A stretch of 64,000 nucleotides of DNA, taken from Dillenia suffruticosa. Lineage: Eukaryota > Streptophyta > Magnoliopsida > Dilleniales > Dilleniaceae. Below are positions 11,646 to 24,230 of this stretch, one piece after another. Positions within the stretch are counted from its first letter, which is position 1; every line of letters starts with the position of its first letter. Below the pieces are notes generated by a model. It saw only the letters and a list, made by a program, of their open reading frames with translations. It made no database searches and had not been told where the DNA came from. The DNA is taken from contig JAVTVX010000012.1 in NCBI GenBank assembly GCA_033439265.1, forward strand, positions 33,048,261-33,112,260. Direction: 5' to 3'. The position numbers were made by a program, and so were the translations under genes.

Positions 11646-12184
11646 TGATCGAATGCAGGAGTTGTCTTTCTGGGGCGGTCAATGATTTTCAGGCTTGCTG
11701 TAGTGGGGTACAAGGTGGATCAATTCTAAAGCCAAGTTGTTTTATTAGGTCTGATATGTATCCTTTTTATGCAACTGGAAATATTTCAATGATCACAACA
11801 ACGAATTTCATAAGAGGTATGTTTGTTTTTATGAAGCTTTTTGACCAAAAAATGAAGGGGTTTTATAAAAATCTCAAAGTTTATTTTGACAAATGTACTT
11901 TAAATACAGGCAGAGTTAACAATGTTTGATTAAACTTCATTTCTAGGTTCTGCAGGTGAAAATATTAACACAACTCTGGTGATCATCATCACAGCTCTTG
12001 TCACCGCTATTTCAGTGATCCTCATTATGTCCCTCATCACTGTTTTCTTGTGGAAGAGGAAGCCCATTCAAACGGTTGACCGTAAGTACAGAAAGTTCGT
12101 AGAAAGTATCATTCACCGAATATATCATCTTATAATCTTGATAAATTTGCAGATATGGAGAAAATTGAAGAGAAGGCACCGCAG
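11052..12184 (+). pseudogene. CRK (DUF26 receptor-like kinase) relic lacking the kinase domain
   Basis: The first exon starts with a signal peptide (MLVFLLFYTLIFFTHS) and holds two DUF26 domains, each with the C-X8-C-X2-C motif (CRGDYSAQTCYDC and CTPDLSMIECRSC). A one-base deletion near 11543, seen against the duplicate at 51087, shifts the frame between the two domains, so it cannot encode both as one protein. Exon 1 probably ends at 11816 (AGAG|GTATGT). Exon 2 at 11947-12081 gives the transmembrane segment (TLVIIITALVTAISVILIM) and basic stop-transfer WKRK. A third small exon, about 12153-12183, ends at a good donor (GCA|GTAAGT), but no kinase exons follow anywhere in the next several kb. 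A truncated secreted DUF26 product from the first domain remains conceivable, but it is most likely a pseudogene. Confidence 0.85.
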
Positions 12185-12187
12185 TAA

Positions 12188-15100
12188 GTTCGAGTTGGAC
12201 ATATGAGGCGATGTAGCTGGTGGATCTTCTATGGCTTCTATCTTTTGATGCTCAATAACTACTCTAGTCCTCTTCCCATGTCCTCTCACCCTCTGACCTC
12301 GCAAACTTGGAATTCAGTGGCAACAGGGTCAGATCAACTGGAACTGAATTTTCTATAGCTACAATATATGAGCTTGTCATTGTTCTTGTGCTTTTTTCTT
12401 TCTTTGGTCTTAGTTTTTCCTCTTTTTTTTGTTTTTGTTTTTTTCTATAAGCGTCATTCCTTCCCATATCAACAAGAGATGGTCTTATATCCCGGCAACA
12501 AGTGTGAAACTGCATTTAGATTTTTTTTTCCCCAATTAATTGACTTTTCATTTAAATTGTGTATAAAATGCAAGAGTAATATACCATCTGGTTGTCATTT
12601 TTCTTTTTCAGCCAGTATTTTGGATAGCTATTTATAATGCTCGCATTAAAGTTAAGAGATAATCATATTGATGCTCAAAAAATCTTATCATTGACAACTT
12701 GTGTCAATCATATATTCCTTCGGCCATCAATAATTAATACTTAAATTAGAAATTTTAAGGCTACGAAAGAAAACAACTATGTTAAAATAGCCGATATCTT
12801 TTAATCAATATTTCTTTTATAAATTATCGATATCCGATAATCATATTAGTTCGATTAAATTCGATTTGATGTGAATTGAATTTTTTTTTTAAAAAAAACT
12901 CCTAACATATATTTTTTCTATATATAAAACTCAAATCAAAATATTTATTTAAGGGGTATTATTATCCAACAATTTGATCAACTACGTATTGGGATGTGGT
13001 GGCTTAGTCAAGACATGGTGGCCGAACCCACTTATATTTAAAAAAAAAATACATATAAAATTTTCAAAAAAATAATAATAATATTTTTGATCAAATTAAT
13101 TATATATAATTCTCTACTATCTAATAATTTTTTGAGAGGGGCAAACATCGTATACATGTACAAAAAGTTTTTTAATACCATAATGCCCATTGAACTTGAT
13201 GACATTGATATCGGTGAGAATGTAATGCCCGAGAGTAACGTGTATTATAATTACAAGACGCACAAAGAAAAGAAAATTGTTGACTTTTGGTCGAACTTAA
13301 ATCAAACTTTTCCATTTCCAATTCCTACGGGCTCCCTTTGTCATACTGGACTTTGGGAATCTAACTGAGTTCAATTTATCTCATCTCTGTATTATTATTT
13401 TTTATTTTATATATAATATTTTTAATTAGAATAAAAAATTTTAAAAATATAGAATTTTACAAATAAAAATCAATTGTTTCAACACAAAATTCAAATTATC
13501 ATTATTTTAATAGTTTTATATATTGAAAAGTTATCTTACCTCTGACTCATCCAACCTCAACAGGCACAAGTTGATTTTGGTTGCGGAGTGCATGTTAATG
13601 AGTTTCTATCAAACTTAAACCTCATTGAATTTGCGGTATAATTTACATTTCTTCTTTTTACTTTCTTGGATAAAGCAGGACAGGACCCACAGCAGCCATT
13701 GATGACACAGTCGCTAGTACAATAGCAACAATCAATAACTAGCTTTTAACCCATGTCATTGAGCAACCCTTTGCTGTACCTAGCACCAGAGAAAAAAAAA
13801 ATCCGACAAATTTGAAGAGTATATTAAAAAATATTATATATCAAAATAAAATCAATTATTAAAAAATATTATAAAAATAAACAAATTAATAATTAATTTA
13901 ATTTAAAAAATATCTAATTTTAATAATAAATTTTTTATATAAATCTAATTTATTTAAATTATTCGTGTTTCATATTATTGTATTGTTTTGTATTTTTAAA
14001 ATGGTACGAGAGTTATTTTAAATTTTTTTAACGGATTGAATGGTAATAAATTTTTAAAACAAACTTGTCTAAATTTTCGATTTGTGTGCCGATAGAATCA
14101 ATATTTTACATTCAAGAGCTAATAAAAATTAATGTCAATTATTTGAACACTAAGGTTGTCCACTGTTTGTGAACGTTGGAGGAAAAATGTAAGAAAAACT
14201 GTCTTTCCCTGGCTTGGTTCAATCATTCTAAGATTCATTATTCTTAATTAGTTTCCCATATAGTATCTAATACATGAAACAAGCAAAATGGGAAAGAAAT
14301 TGTTAATTAATATTCTAACTCAAAGTTTTTTTTTTTTTCCTCTCCAAATTGTCCTTCTCTCGAGTCCCTGCATTAGAATTGGAATTTTTCATTCGGCGTG
14401 CATTACTTGCGGTTAGAGCATAGTAAATCTATGGAGCAAAGGGCAACCAAGAAATTAATACTACGAAAGGAAAATGTCGTCCGGTGTCAATTTACTTGGT
14501 GCCATTCGTGTCGGCGGAGTGGGCCATCGGTGGTTCAGCCCATTTGATATATTTTTTTTTAATATAATCGATTAATATCTAAAATCATATTTTAATTAAT
14601 TCAATTTGAATATTGTTAAATCCAATTTAGAAAGATCTCTCATAATATAGTTTTTTCTATTTCTAAATTTTGAATCTGAAATTTACTTAATAGATCTATT
14701 ACGTTTACCTATTAAATCCACTGTCTGTTGATATTTCATATTTCTATAATGACAAAACAAATGACTTTAGAAAACTAAGGATGGCAATGTCTGATCTAAT
14801 CCGACGAATACCCAAAAAAATCCCATCTGAATCGATTTTTTTTCCAAAAATCGAGTTAGGGTCGAATTTTAATATTAGAGTAGTCAGATCAGTTTAAATA
14901 CGGATTTACGCTATGAATAATTCGATCCAATTCAACCCAATAATAATTTATAATAAAATAAAATTTCATTTTGATATTATATTATTAAAATTTATTTTAA
15001 TATTATATTACTTATTACTCTTTTCTTTACATGGTCTAAATTTTAAAATAATTTCAAATAAATTTAGTTTCTTGATTTTTTTTTATTGACATATTTATAA

Positions 15101-15540
15101 ATTTTGATAATCAACAAAACATGATTAGTTCGATTGAAAAAAGAATTTGGAGATAAACGTGATTAAAATGATTAAGGAAAAAAATGTGGAAGATAAGAAA
15201 CAGTCGACTCACAAGAAGAAAAAGATAATGATGCACAAGTACAAAATGTTTAAAATTAATCGATACGAAATTTAATGGTTTATATTATTGAAGAACAAGT
15301 TTACAACAAAAAGAATTGATTCGTTACTGATAATAGATAATAGTGCTACTCAGGCAAGGAAGTCGAATAGAAATAAAGCATTTTAGAATATTAAAAACTC
15401 AGATTTGACCAACCCACTAAACCCTAGACTGTCATTTTGTGAGACAAAAGATTAAAAATAAACTCATCACTCTCTTCTTTACAAGAAGTGATCAACAAGT
15501 AGCGAACATCTTTACCAAGTCAGGAACTGTCATCTTCTCA
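12188..15540. other. Intergenic, AT-rich, nothing recognised
   Basis: Mostly A/T-rich spacer with decayed repeat-like phrases (for example AAGGATGGCAATG at about 14780, a phrase common in plant repeats). The open frames at 12264-12637 and 13087-13368 have low-complexity or chance character. Confidence 0.45.
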
Positions 15541-15550
15541 AATATATGGA

Positions 15551-15587
15551 CAAGTTGGGTGCTATAGATATATATACACCCAACTTG
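15551..15587. repeat. Short hairpin
   Basis: Arms CAAGTTGGGTG and CACCCAACTTG, perfect over 11 bp, separated by 15 bp of AT-rich loop. Confidence 0.8.
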
Positions 15588-15719
15588 AGAGTAAGTATTG
15601 AAAGTGGAGTAGAAGTCAACAATGGAGGCACGTACAATTTTTCGAAACAAATCAAGATATTTCACCTTATATTCCTACACCAACAGGCCCAAGGAAGGGC
15701 CCTCCTCAACCCAAGAAGA

Positions 15720-15880
15720 AAGGGCTTAAAGCCCTTCCCCAATAGCCAGCAGAACTAGCCGTTGGAGGCCCTCCAACGGCCAGAATTCTGGCTGTTGGAG
15801 GGCCATTGTCTCTCATCTCTAGATCTCTATTTTCTCTTATAAAAGACCCTTATCTTTCTCTTGTAAAACCATGAAAAAAA
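15720..15880 (+). promoter_or_regulatory. Promoter-like block with stacked inverted repeats, possible LTR or pararetrovirus fossil
   Basis: In order: palindrome AAGGGCTTAAAGCCCTT (15720-15736), inverted repeat GCCGTTGGAG/CTCCAACGGC with a 3-nt loop (15758-15780), a related GGCTGTTGGAGGGCC (15790-15804), then TATAAAAG (15838-15845). A compact hairpin plus TATA arrangement like this is common in LTRs and in caulimovirus-type fossils. No matching second LTR or coding region was found, so family is unassigned. Confidence 0.3.
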
Positions 15881-16729
15881 AAAAGCTTCAAAATATGTAT
15901 GCCCCTTGTACTTTCATTTCAATAGAAATCTGAATTTATTTTTCAGCTTCGTTAATATTCTTTGTTTCAAATTTCATCAGCAAGTTGCCTTCAGATATGT
16001 TTTTCAATTATGAACCAGATATGGATTATTGATCTCCCTCCACCCCTCTCTCTCGTATCAACAGGAGTTGCCATGCCTTAAACTCGTGCACAAAATAATC
16101 CTTAGTCTAGTCTAATCTTAGATTTCTTACTATTTGATTTTGATATTAATGATCTTTTTCTACTATATGTCCATCTTTACCGTCCTGCATTCATTACTAG
16201 AAAGAAATCTTTAACTGCTCCTTAAATGATCCTTCTTGGCATTTGATGGAATTTTGAATGTTCAATTACCTGGCCAAAATCTGAATGCTTTTTTACCATG
16301 TGGGTAGTAGAGTTTTGGCATCCATTCTTCTTCATCGATCATCGTTATCTCAATTGTCTTATCTAATGTAAACTTCTGTTTGCACGTAATTTTAATTTAT
16401 TTTACCATAATTTTCTCCAAAGAGATTTTGCTTCAGCAGTGTAATGCCTAAGTGGAGTTCTTGCTTATGCATGAAGTTTAGCCTGAACTGCCAGGCGCAC
16501 ATATTTGCCTTTTGGACAATTATCTGGACATTTAAAACAATATTAAAGCACTCATTTTTGAACTTCAGCTTCAAATTTTGGTAAAGCTAATTTTTAATTC
16601 TTTTTTCCTTCTTTTGGGTATTAAAAACACTGAATGGCATATGACACAATAATTTTGTTGGATAAGATACATTTTGCATAGTGTTCATGAAAACAAAGAG
16701 AACTAAAGTTCAATATGAGAGCTCTCAAT
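15881..16729. other. Intergenic, nothing recognised
   Basis: Moderately AT-rich DNA without recognisable coding or repeat structure. Confidence 0.4.
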
Positions 16730-17157
16730 AAAATAAAATAATAAAAAATTTTAAAAAATAAAATAATATTATTCTTTGAAAAATAAAATAAAAATAATAA
16801 GAATTATTAAATAAATTTTAATTTTTAAAATTTTAAAATTTTAAAATTTAAAATAAAATTTAAAATAAAATTTAAAATAAAATTTAAAATAAAATTTAAA
16901 ATAAAATTTAAAATAAAATTTAAAATAATATATTATAAAATAATAAAATAATTTTATTATTACTTAAAATAAAAAATAAAAAATGTGCAAAAATAAAATA
17001 AATAATAAGAATTAATAAATAAAATTAAAAATTAAAAATTAAAAATTAAAAATTAAAAATTAAAAATTAAAAATTAAAAATTAAAAATTAAAAAAATTAA
17101 AAATTTAAAAATTTTAAAAATTAAAAATTTAAAAAATTAAAAAATTAAAAAATTAAA
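16730..17157. repeat. AT-rich tandem repeats
   Basis: Two arrays: a TAAAATTTAAAATAAAATT-type unit of about 12-14 bp (16850-16930) and an AATTAAAA unit of 8 bp (17030-17095), with degenerate continuation up to the CACTA remnant. It may be the interior of that element. Confidence 0.8.
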
Positions 17158-17528
17158 AAATCTATCGGTAATCCGTTACTAATTTTCCGTCGATAATACG
17201 TCGTTAATTTTTTGTCGCTAATCCATCGCTAAAGGCTGTACATATATTTTTTAAATTTTTTTTCCTTCACCAATTCACCGACGGAAGTTAGCGACGGAAA
17301 TATTTCCGTCACTAAAATTTCCGTCGGTAATCCGTCGCTGATAATTTTATAATTTTTAAAAAAAATTTTTAAGGGTTTAGCGACGGAAATATTTCTATCG
17401 CTAATTTCTGTCTCTAATCTATCACTAATCTCTCAGTAAAAAATCCGAGTCGCAAATCTGTCGTTATTACGGATGGATTTTTTTCCGTCGGTAATTTTCC
17501 GTTGTTGAAACCGTATTTTCTAATAGTG
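17158..17528. mobile_element. CACTA element remnant (one end)
   Basis: Contains many direct and inverted copies of a GCGACGGAAAT/CCGTCGCTAAT subterminal motif and ends ...TTTTCTAATAGTG, a decayed CACTA terminus. The opposite terminus was not found; 16192 (CATTACTAGAAAG) is a weak candidate with no subterminal array. Related to, but a different family from, the element at 7759. Confidence 0.65.
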
Positions 17529-18876
17529 AATTTATTATCATAAATATAAAACAAAATCAAATATATATTAAAATCAAATCAATAACATGTACAATATATT
17601 TCCTAACATTGGCTATGGTATGTTTTGAAACCATAGTCTCTTAGTCTCTTCATAAGCCTAGCTTAAATGTCATTTTTCATAAATTCTGGATCTGATGAAT
17701 AATCTTGGAATGCATGTTGTATTATTTTAAGCCCTAATCCTGCATTGAGATATTGCAATTTAATCTTTTCTTGCTCAGATCAACTTGGTTGTGGATTTCT
17801 TCTACCTCAGCTTGAGGACGCTAGCCTTTGAAGAAGTACGAGTCGCAGGTGCAAAGATAACGATTGGAAGAACATATTCATTGCCAGCATAAAGTTACAT
17901 AGTATGTTTTCAATTTTTTTTTATATATTTTTGATATTTTCTTTGAAGCTCGACACATGCAATGATTCTAATTGAAGGTTGACTACCTTCTTATCATGCA
18001 TATATCAATTAGCATTTACCTTGCCAATTTAACCATTTTTGGAACTACAAGTGGCAGCTCGCCGATCTTACAACCAGCAAGAGCCTTTTTTTTGGGGGGG
18101 GGGGGAATACATTCAGTTTCATATCAATTTTTTCTGCTATGTTATTTTGTTAATTAATTTGTCTATTTTTGTTTTCCTCCACCATATTGATCGCATCAGA
18201 AAGAATTTTGCCGCTTGACAAAATTCTGGTGTGGTCCCTATCTATATCAAGGAGAATTATGTCGGATGGCCCTATAAACCTTGTAGCTATAGAATTTGAG
18301 GGGGCAAAGCTTTCTTGTCGAGTGGCCCAAGAACTAATGTCTTAAGGTTTCAAGTCAGATGGCGTCCCATTCTGTTTACACGAGTGGTTTGGTTTATGAA
18401 GAAGCTTGGGTTGGTCTGGTGTAGTTTAGAGATATTTTGGCTTTTGTTTGCTCAAAACTTTTGAACCTCAAAGACCTTCAAAATCTCACCTTTTAACAAT
18501 TCATTCCTGCAAAACAAATACTGTTGTCTTCTATAAAAGTGTCTGAATATCTTCAACTTTGAACTCCCGGCCCCTTCTTTGCTCTTCATGGGGTCTTCTT
18601 TGGGAGCCTCATAATCACTTTGCCAAAAAAGGAAAAGGGGACACTTAAAATCTCAAGAACAAGACTAACAATAACAACAACAAACAGCAACAAACAACAA
18701 CAACAACAATAATAATAAAACATGATCTTGGGAACCTGGTTGTGATTTTTTAATAAAACACTGTCTTTTTTGTTGTGAATATGAATAGAACACGACCCCT
18801 TTGTGCCCCGAACAAGATACCGCGTTATTGTACCCCCTTAAAAAGAACCATGCTTTCGCGTTCCTGGCAAAGTGCC
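17529..18876. other. Intergenic spacer with homopolymer and SSR
   Basis: No gene recognised. Holds a T8-G12 homopolymer pair (18086-18105), an inverted repeat GAATTTTG/CAAAATTC near 18205-18228, and an (AAC/AAT)n microsatellite (18666-18718). Confidence 0.5.
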
Positions 18877-19354
18877 TGTAGATTAGTGTGCCCAAGAGAA
18901 GCATTTTGATACCTTAGGGATAATGGGGTAATTCCCATTATCCCACTAATCACCTAATTAACTCCCTAATAATGACTTACCTAAAAGACCAGTGGACATA
19001 CCAAAGGTGAAGAGGTGACCTTTCTCTCCATTCTTGAGTGAACAGTGGTGAACAGTTACCGAGAGTGAAAAAATTGTTAGAATTACACAATTCTCTAGAG
19101 AGAGAAAACACCGTGAGAGTTGGAGATTTTCGCGTAGAAAAATCTCTCATCGTCAAACGATACACCGGACATGAGGCTTGAGGCGTCGTGAAATTGCGGT
19201 GGTGGTTCGATTGCGTAATCACCATCCAACCGTGCGATCCGTTCGAGGGACATCGCGACACGGTGGATTTTGGAGACCACCCTATAGAGATATTTATCCC
19301 GAAAAATTCTGAACTATTTATTTTACGCTTCCGCATGTGCGATTAAATCAAACA
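18877..19354 (+). repeat. 5' LTR of copia element 1
   Basis: Starts TGTAGATTAGTG and ends ...AAATCAAACA. It is about 478 bp and directly repeats at 25359-25865. Confidence 0.85.
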
Positions 19355-19889
19355 TTTCTATCAGAGCGATTGTTGGATTTAATTTAAATGATTTTTGGAA
19401 TTATTTTTGGGGTATAAAATTTTAGGGTCCGGATCACGGATGAGTTTCGTAAATCCGAGAATACCGTAGGAATACCCATGGTCCAGGAATTACAAAACTA
19501 TTTTTTGTTTAATTTTCCGAGCATATTTAGGCCATGAAACGTCCGGTCGAAGTTTACGACCGTACGAACATAAAAACCTTAGATCTATGACTTTAGAGGG
19601 CGGATCGATGCAAGAAAATGTTATAAGTGTGTTTCTTGCATCTAGATCTATAATTTCATGTCTTTTATTGTAAGTTTTGGATGCCGAAAACTGGGATTTC
19701 CGAATGGCCACGGAGGGCCGCAACTGAAGTAGTTGGTTTTCGTCATTTTTGGGCATGAATCCTCATAAAATTGAGTGCAGAATGTTTAGAGGATGTCCAT
19801 TAATTTTTTCCGGTCGAAAAATACGAGAAAAAACAGCCGGAATTGAGTTTTCTAGAAACCAAGTCGAAAAACTAGTTACAGGACTCGTC

Positions 19890-20310
19890 GGGCGAAGAAG
19901 ACAGACCCTGACCCGCGGGCGCGTGAGACGCACGTGCCCTAAGGCGCATCCAGCAGGCGAGTGTACTTCATGCGCCACACAGGCGCGTGAAGAGGTCAGT
20001 CCCCCGGTTCGGGTCAGACCCTGACCCGGACCGACCCACAACCCACCCGATCGGGTCGGACCCCTCGACCCGTTGACCGGACGGTCGGGTCAACCCTGAC
20101 CCGTTGACCGACCTGGTCTGACCCGGCTCAGCGCGGGAGCTGCGCGCCGCGACTGGGCGCACGTGAGCCGAGCCGCGCCAGGCGCGTGGCCGTGCGTGTG
20201 AGGAGCGCCGCGCATCTGGCGCGTGCGCCAGGCTGCTGCCAGTGCATGGCAGTGCGTGGAGCGCATCGCAGGCGCGCGGCGGCGCGTGTGGGCCCCAGGC
20301 TACGGGTGAG
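19890..20310 (+). other. GC-rich leader region of copia element 1
   Basis: Between primer site and gag lies about 420 bp of sharply GC-rich DNA with repeated GGTCGGGTC, GACCCTGACCCG and GGCGCGTG phrases. It is likely an untranslated leader. The open frames on both strands there are composition artefacts. Confidence 0.6.
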
Positions 20311-20879
20311 GTCGCTTAAAATTGAATTTTTTCAATTTCTTTGGGGTTCTATATCCATAAATGTGACTTTTTTATGGGTTTTTGTGTGCCAAATCAAAGT
20401 CCAAATGGTAAGATGCGATTCCGAGTTGTAGTGTATGGTGTCCGTTGACTCATACGCTCACTTTGGGGTCTGTACTCAAGTTATTTTGGTCTTGATGATT
20501 CGTAGGGTATACAAAAATGTAATAATAAGTATCTCCAAGTCACAAATGTCTCTCTTAATAAGTTGAGAACTGTCGTATTAAATTTTTGCAAGGAGAGTAA
20601 ACTGAATGATGTGATTTACGAGATTTCACATCAGTAGATTCAGTTTATTCTCGAGAGGTATAATCTAACGGGAATCTAAAGCACGAGATGATGGCCCCCA
20701 GAGTAGGCACCGCGCCTCAGAATATACGAGATAAAGAGATCTATCGTGCATGGTAGAAAAGAATTGCCAAATTAGGGCAATCCTTATCAGTGGCATGCAC
20801 GATGACTTAATCTCGTTCTACGAGTCATATCCTATGGACATATCGGTTCGACTCACCTTATAAGAGTATTGTGTTGCTC

Positions 20880-23800
20880 TCTTCCGCTCCTAATGTGAGG
20901 ATGCAGAAGAAAAGAGTTGATCATACAATGATGCAAATGTCGAGTATGATCACCGAGTTAAGAAATACGGACGAGCAAATTTAGGATGAAACTTAGGTAT
21001 TGGATATGATCCAGTTTTTACCTGATTCATGGGAAACCGTGAAATCCTATCTCACACTTGACGAAAGTATTCATACTTTCGTTGACGTGAATACAAATTG
21101 TGAGCTCGATGAGGAGCACCTAGAGGCGAGTAGACCATACCCGAGTCATGTTAATTCAGAGGAGTCGAGTAAGGACTTCCCTGGCGCTAAGCCAATAGTA
21201 TAAGCATGTGAACGAGACTTGAGATCCAGGTAATTAAAACCATCCGAGAAAACCGACAACGAGGTACAAAAGCGCAGGGAGAAGGAATTTATTTAGACCA
21301 ATGTAAATTGCTACGGTTAAGGTAGATTTGGTCATTTCGCTCGTGAGTGTGATGAGCAGAAATTAATATCCTTCTTCTTTACATGGTTTGAGATTTGTCT
21401 CATTCACAATAATGCTCGCTGATTTCTCATTTGTAATCAGGAGCAACCGACCATGTAACTCGAGACAGGAGTGCGTAAAAATAGTTCCTTCAAGTGAATC
21501 CTTAAGCTTGGAGGATTTACGTTAAGGACAGAGCATTCGTCGTTGTCAGAGGGAACGACACTTGCCATGACGTTTTTAATACTGTTGGCATTCGACGGAT
21601 TTTCAATTTAGTACCTTGTCTAAGATTGACTAGGATATGCGTGAAATTATTCTTTTTTTTAATAATACGACAATTCTCTGAATTATTCTGGATTTAATCC
21701 ATGATGAATTGTATGTACTGAGTGCTGCTCCTTCTAATGGTTTCTTGTCCTTCTACTATTGTCTTTACATCTGATTGCGTAGATGATGATGTAAATGAAT
21801 GACATAGTAGACTTAGACACATGGGGTAAGAGATGATGAATCGGTTAGTAGCGAGAGGTTTATTAGACCCGCTGACCAGATTCAAGTTACCCGCATGTGA
21901 GTTTTGCCTAGCCGGCCAAATGACGAGAAAACCATTTGGCAATGCAATGATAGCTGGGACTCCATTGCAGTTAGACCATTGTGCCTTTCTTTTTTTGTGG
22001 TCTTATGAGCATGAGAGTCAGAAATGGAGTTGTGTAGATAATTATATACGCTTGCGTTTCGATTCATCTATCTAATCTCACATAAGTCTGAGGCATTAGA
22101 CTGCTTTAGGAGGTTCATAAGCGAGATTAAGAATCAATTAGATTTTAGTGTAGAGACTCTCAGAACCGATCGATGACGCAAGTATTCGTCTAAACTACAC
22201 ATGGGGCTCTGTTTCGAGAAAAGTATTACGAGATTACTGACTATTAGTTAGTTCCCCATTTGAACTTTGGACAGGGAGGCAGCCTGACCTTAGCCACTTG
22301 AGGTTATGGAATTGTGTCGCGATTTCTCGTATTCACACGGTGAGTTAGGCCCGCGAGAAAATACGTATTCCTAGGTGAACACGGACGGCACTATAATCGA
22401 GATTGAGTCTTGTAATACCACATTACTTGAGAATGATTTCCCTAAGAGAGGTGAAATCACTTTGGACCTTACCCTTTATGCGATGGATGAGTCTAGTGGC
22501 TCAGGGAGCCCAGTGGCGGGATACAAGAATCCATTATGGATCTTGATCTCAGTGGGAGCGATCCATCAAGAGGTAAAGATTTTTCTCTCCTCATAAGAGT
22601 ATCGAGAATGCGTATTTAAACGTTGTTTCTCGATTGAGGGTGAGACTCTCGTTGCGACTCTAGAGGATGATGAGAAATTTAAAACGGTTCAAGAGACTCT
22701 CGAGAGTTCTGCGAAAGATGCAAAAGACCGTTTATTGAAGGCCATAAATGAAGAGAAGGAGTTGATGAGAATCAACGGGGTCTGGGACCTAGTTGATTTG
22801 CCTGAGGGCGGAAGGACTATTGGGAATAAGTAGGTTCTTAAAGTCAAGATAAAGGTCAATGGATTGATGAAGAGATAAATAACCCATCTAGTAGCCAATG
22901 GTTACACTTAGACTGAGGGGTGGACTATCCAGGAGTCATAGTCCAATTTATCTCGATCCATTTATCTTTTAGCGATTGTCATGAACATGGATCTAGAGTC
23001 ACATCACAAAGACGTAAAGACCGCTTTCGTAGTGGAAGTCTAGATGAGGTGATCTACATGGAGCATCCCTCTAGATTCGTTCTAGTAGATCAGGTGGATA
23101 AGGTCTGTTGATTTTAGAAATCAAAATACGACCTTAAGCCATCATCTAGACAACGGCGCTTGAGATTTCACGAGAATGTGATATCTTATGGTTTTGTAAT
23201 GATCGAGTAGGATCATTGTATGTTTCTGAAATGTCCCGATGGCTTCTTTATGAGCACGTTCTCATATGTAGGTGACATTCTGTTGGCTGGAAACAACAGA
23301 AAGTATCTAATAACCATTGTAATATGATTATGAGGTTTTAATTCATTCTCGAATTTTGGATCCATAGGGATCGCTTGAGAATGGTGTTAACTCTTTAACA
23401 AGAGTTTTACATCAAGTAGATTCTTGAGCATTTCGAGATAAGCGATAATGATTACCTAATTACTCTATCGTTAAAGATAAAAACCTGATTCTTGACATGT
23501 GTCCTATGACCAGAATCCCTTATTTTAGTGTAATATACATTTCTAGTGTATGCGGTGAGGTATACACGTGCGATATACAGTTTGATGTGTGCGATATACA
23601 GTTTGATATATGCGATGAGGCGTACATGACCAGAAGTTTATTTTGCAGTCGATCTGGTGAGTAGGTATTAATAGAATCCTAGAATGGATCACTATAGAGG
23701 AGTGAAAAATGATTCTGAAATATCTTATTTGAACTGCGACCTCTTCATGTGTTACGGATGAGGTGATTTGCGTTTTTTGTTGAGATTCAGATACTGACTG

Positions 23801-24230
23801 GGAGTAGTGATCTGAATAAACGCAAACTAATATTAGGTTTTATCTTCTTAGAGCAGTAAGAAGAGAACTTGTATATCTCTATTTACGATAGATACTGAAC
23901 TTGTAGTATACTCAATTGCAGTTCATGAAAATGGTTGGCTTCAGACATTTCTGAATGATTTAGGGTCGTGACAAATAGTGGAAGGTCAGTGATGATTATT
24001 GTGATAATCAGACCGCCATTGTCAACAACTGTGACCCTAAGTGTTATAGTAAAGCTAAACACATTGATACCGAAGACCACTTTGTGAGAGATATTACCAA
24101 GAAAGGTATTGTAACAGTTAAATACACCATAATATACAGCATGATAGCTGATCCCTTCAGAAAACCCATTGTGAAAGATTCCTTTGTGAGATAAGGAATC
24201 ATTGGGTTTAATGTACTTTAACATTTCTCA
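20880..24230 (+). pseudogene. gag-pol region of copia element 1 (fossil)
   Basis: Peptide pieces recognisable by family include FLPDSWETVKSYLT (gag), GHFAREC (CCHC knuckle), CEFCLAGQMTRKPFG (pre-integrase), VWDLVDLPEGGRTIGNK (reverse transcriptase start), LDEVIYMEHPS and DNQTAIVNN (RNase H). The order matches copia (integrase before reverse transcriptase). It is broken many times and carries no intact protein. Confidence 0.75.

Noticed and set aside
18665-18904. 79-codon minus frame ending in a Leu/Val/Cys-rich tail
   Set aside because: The hydrophobic tail is the translation of the (AAC)n microsatellite, and the frame crosses an LTR boundary.
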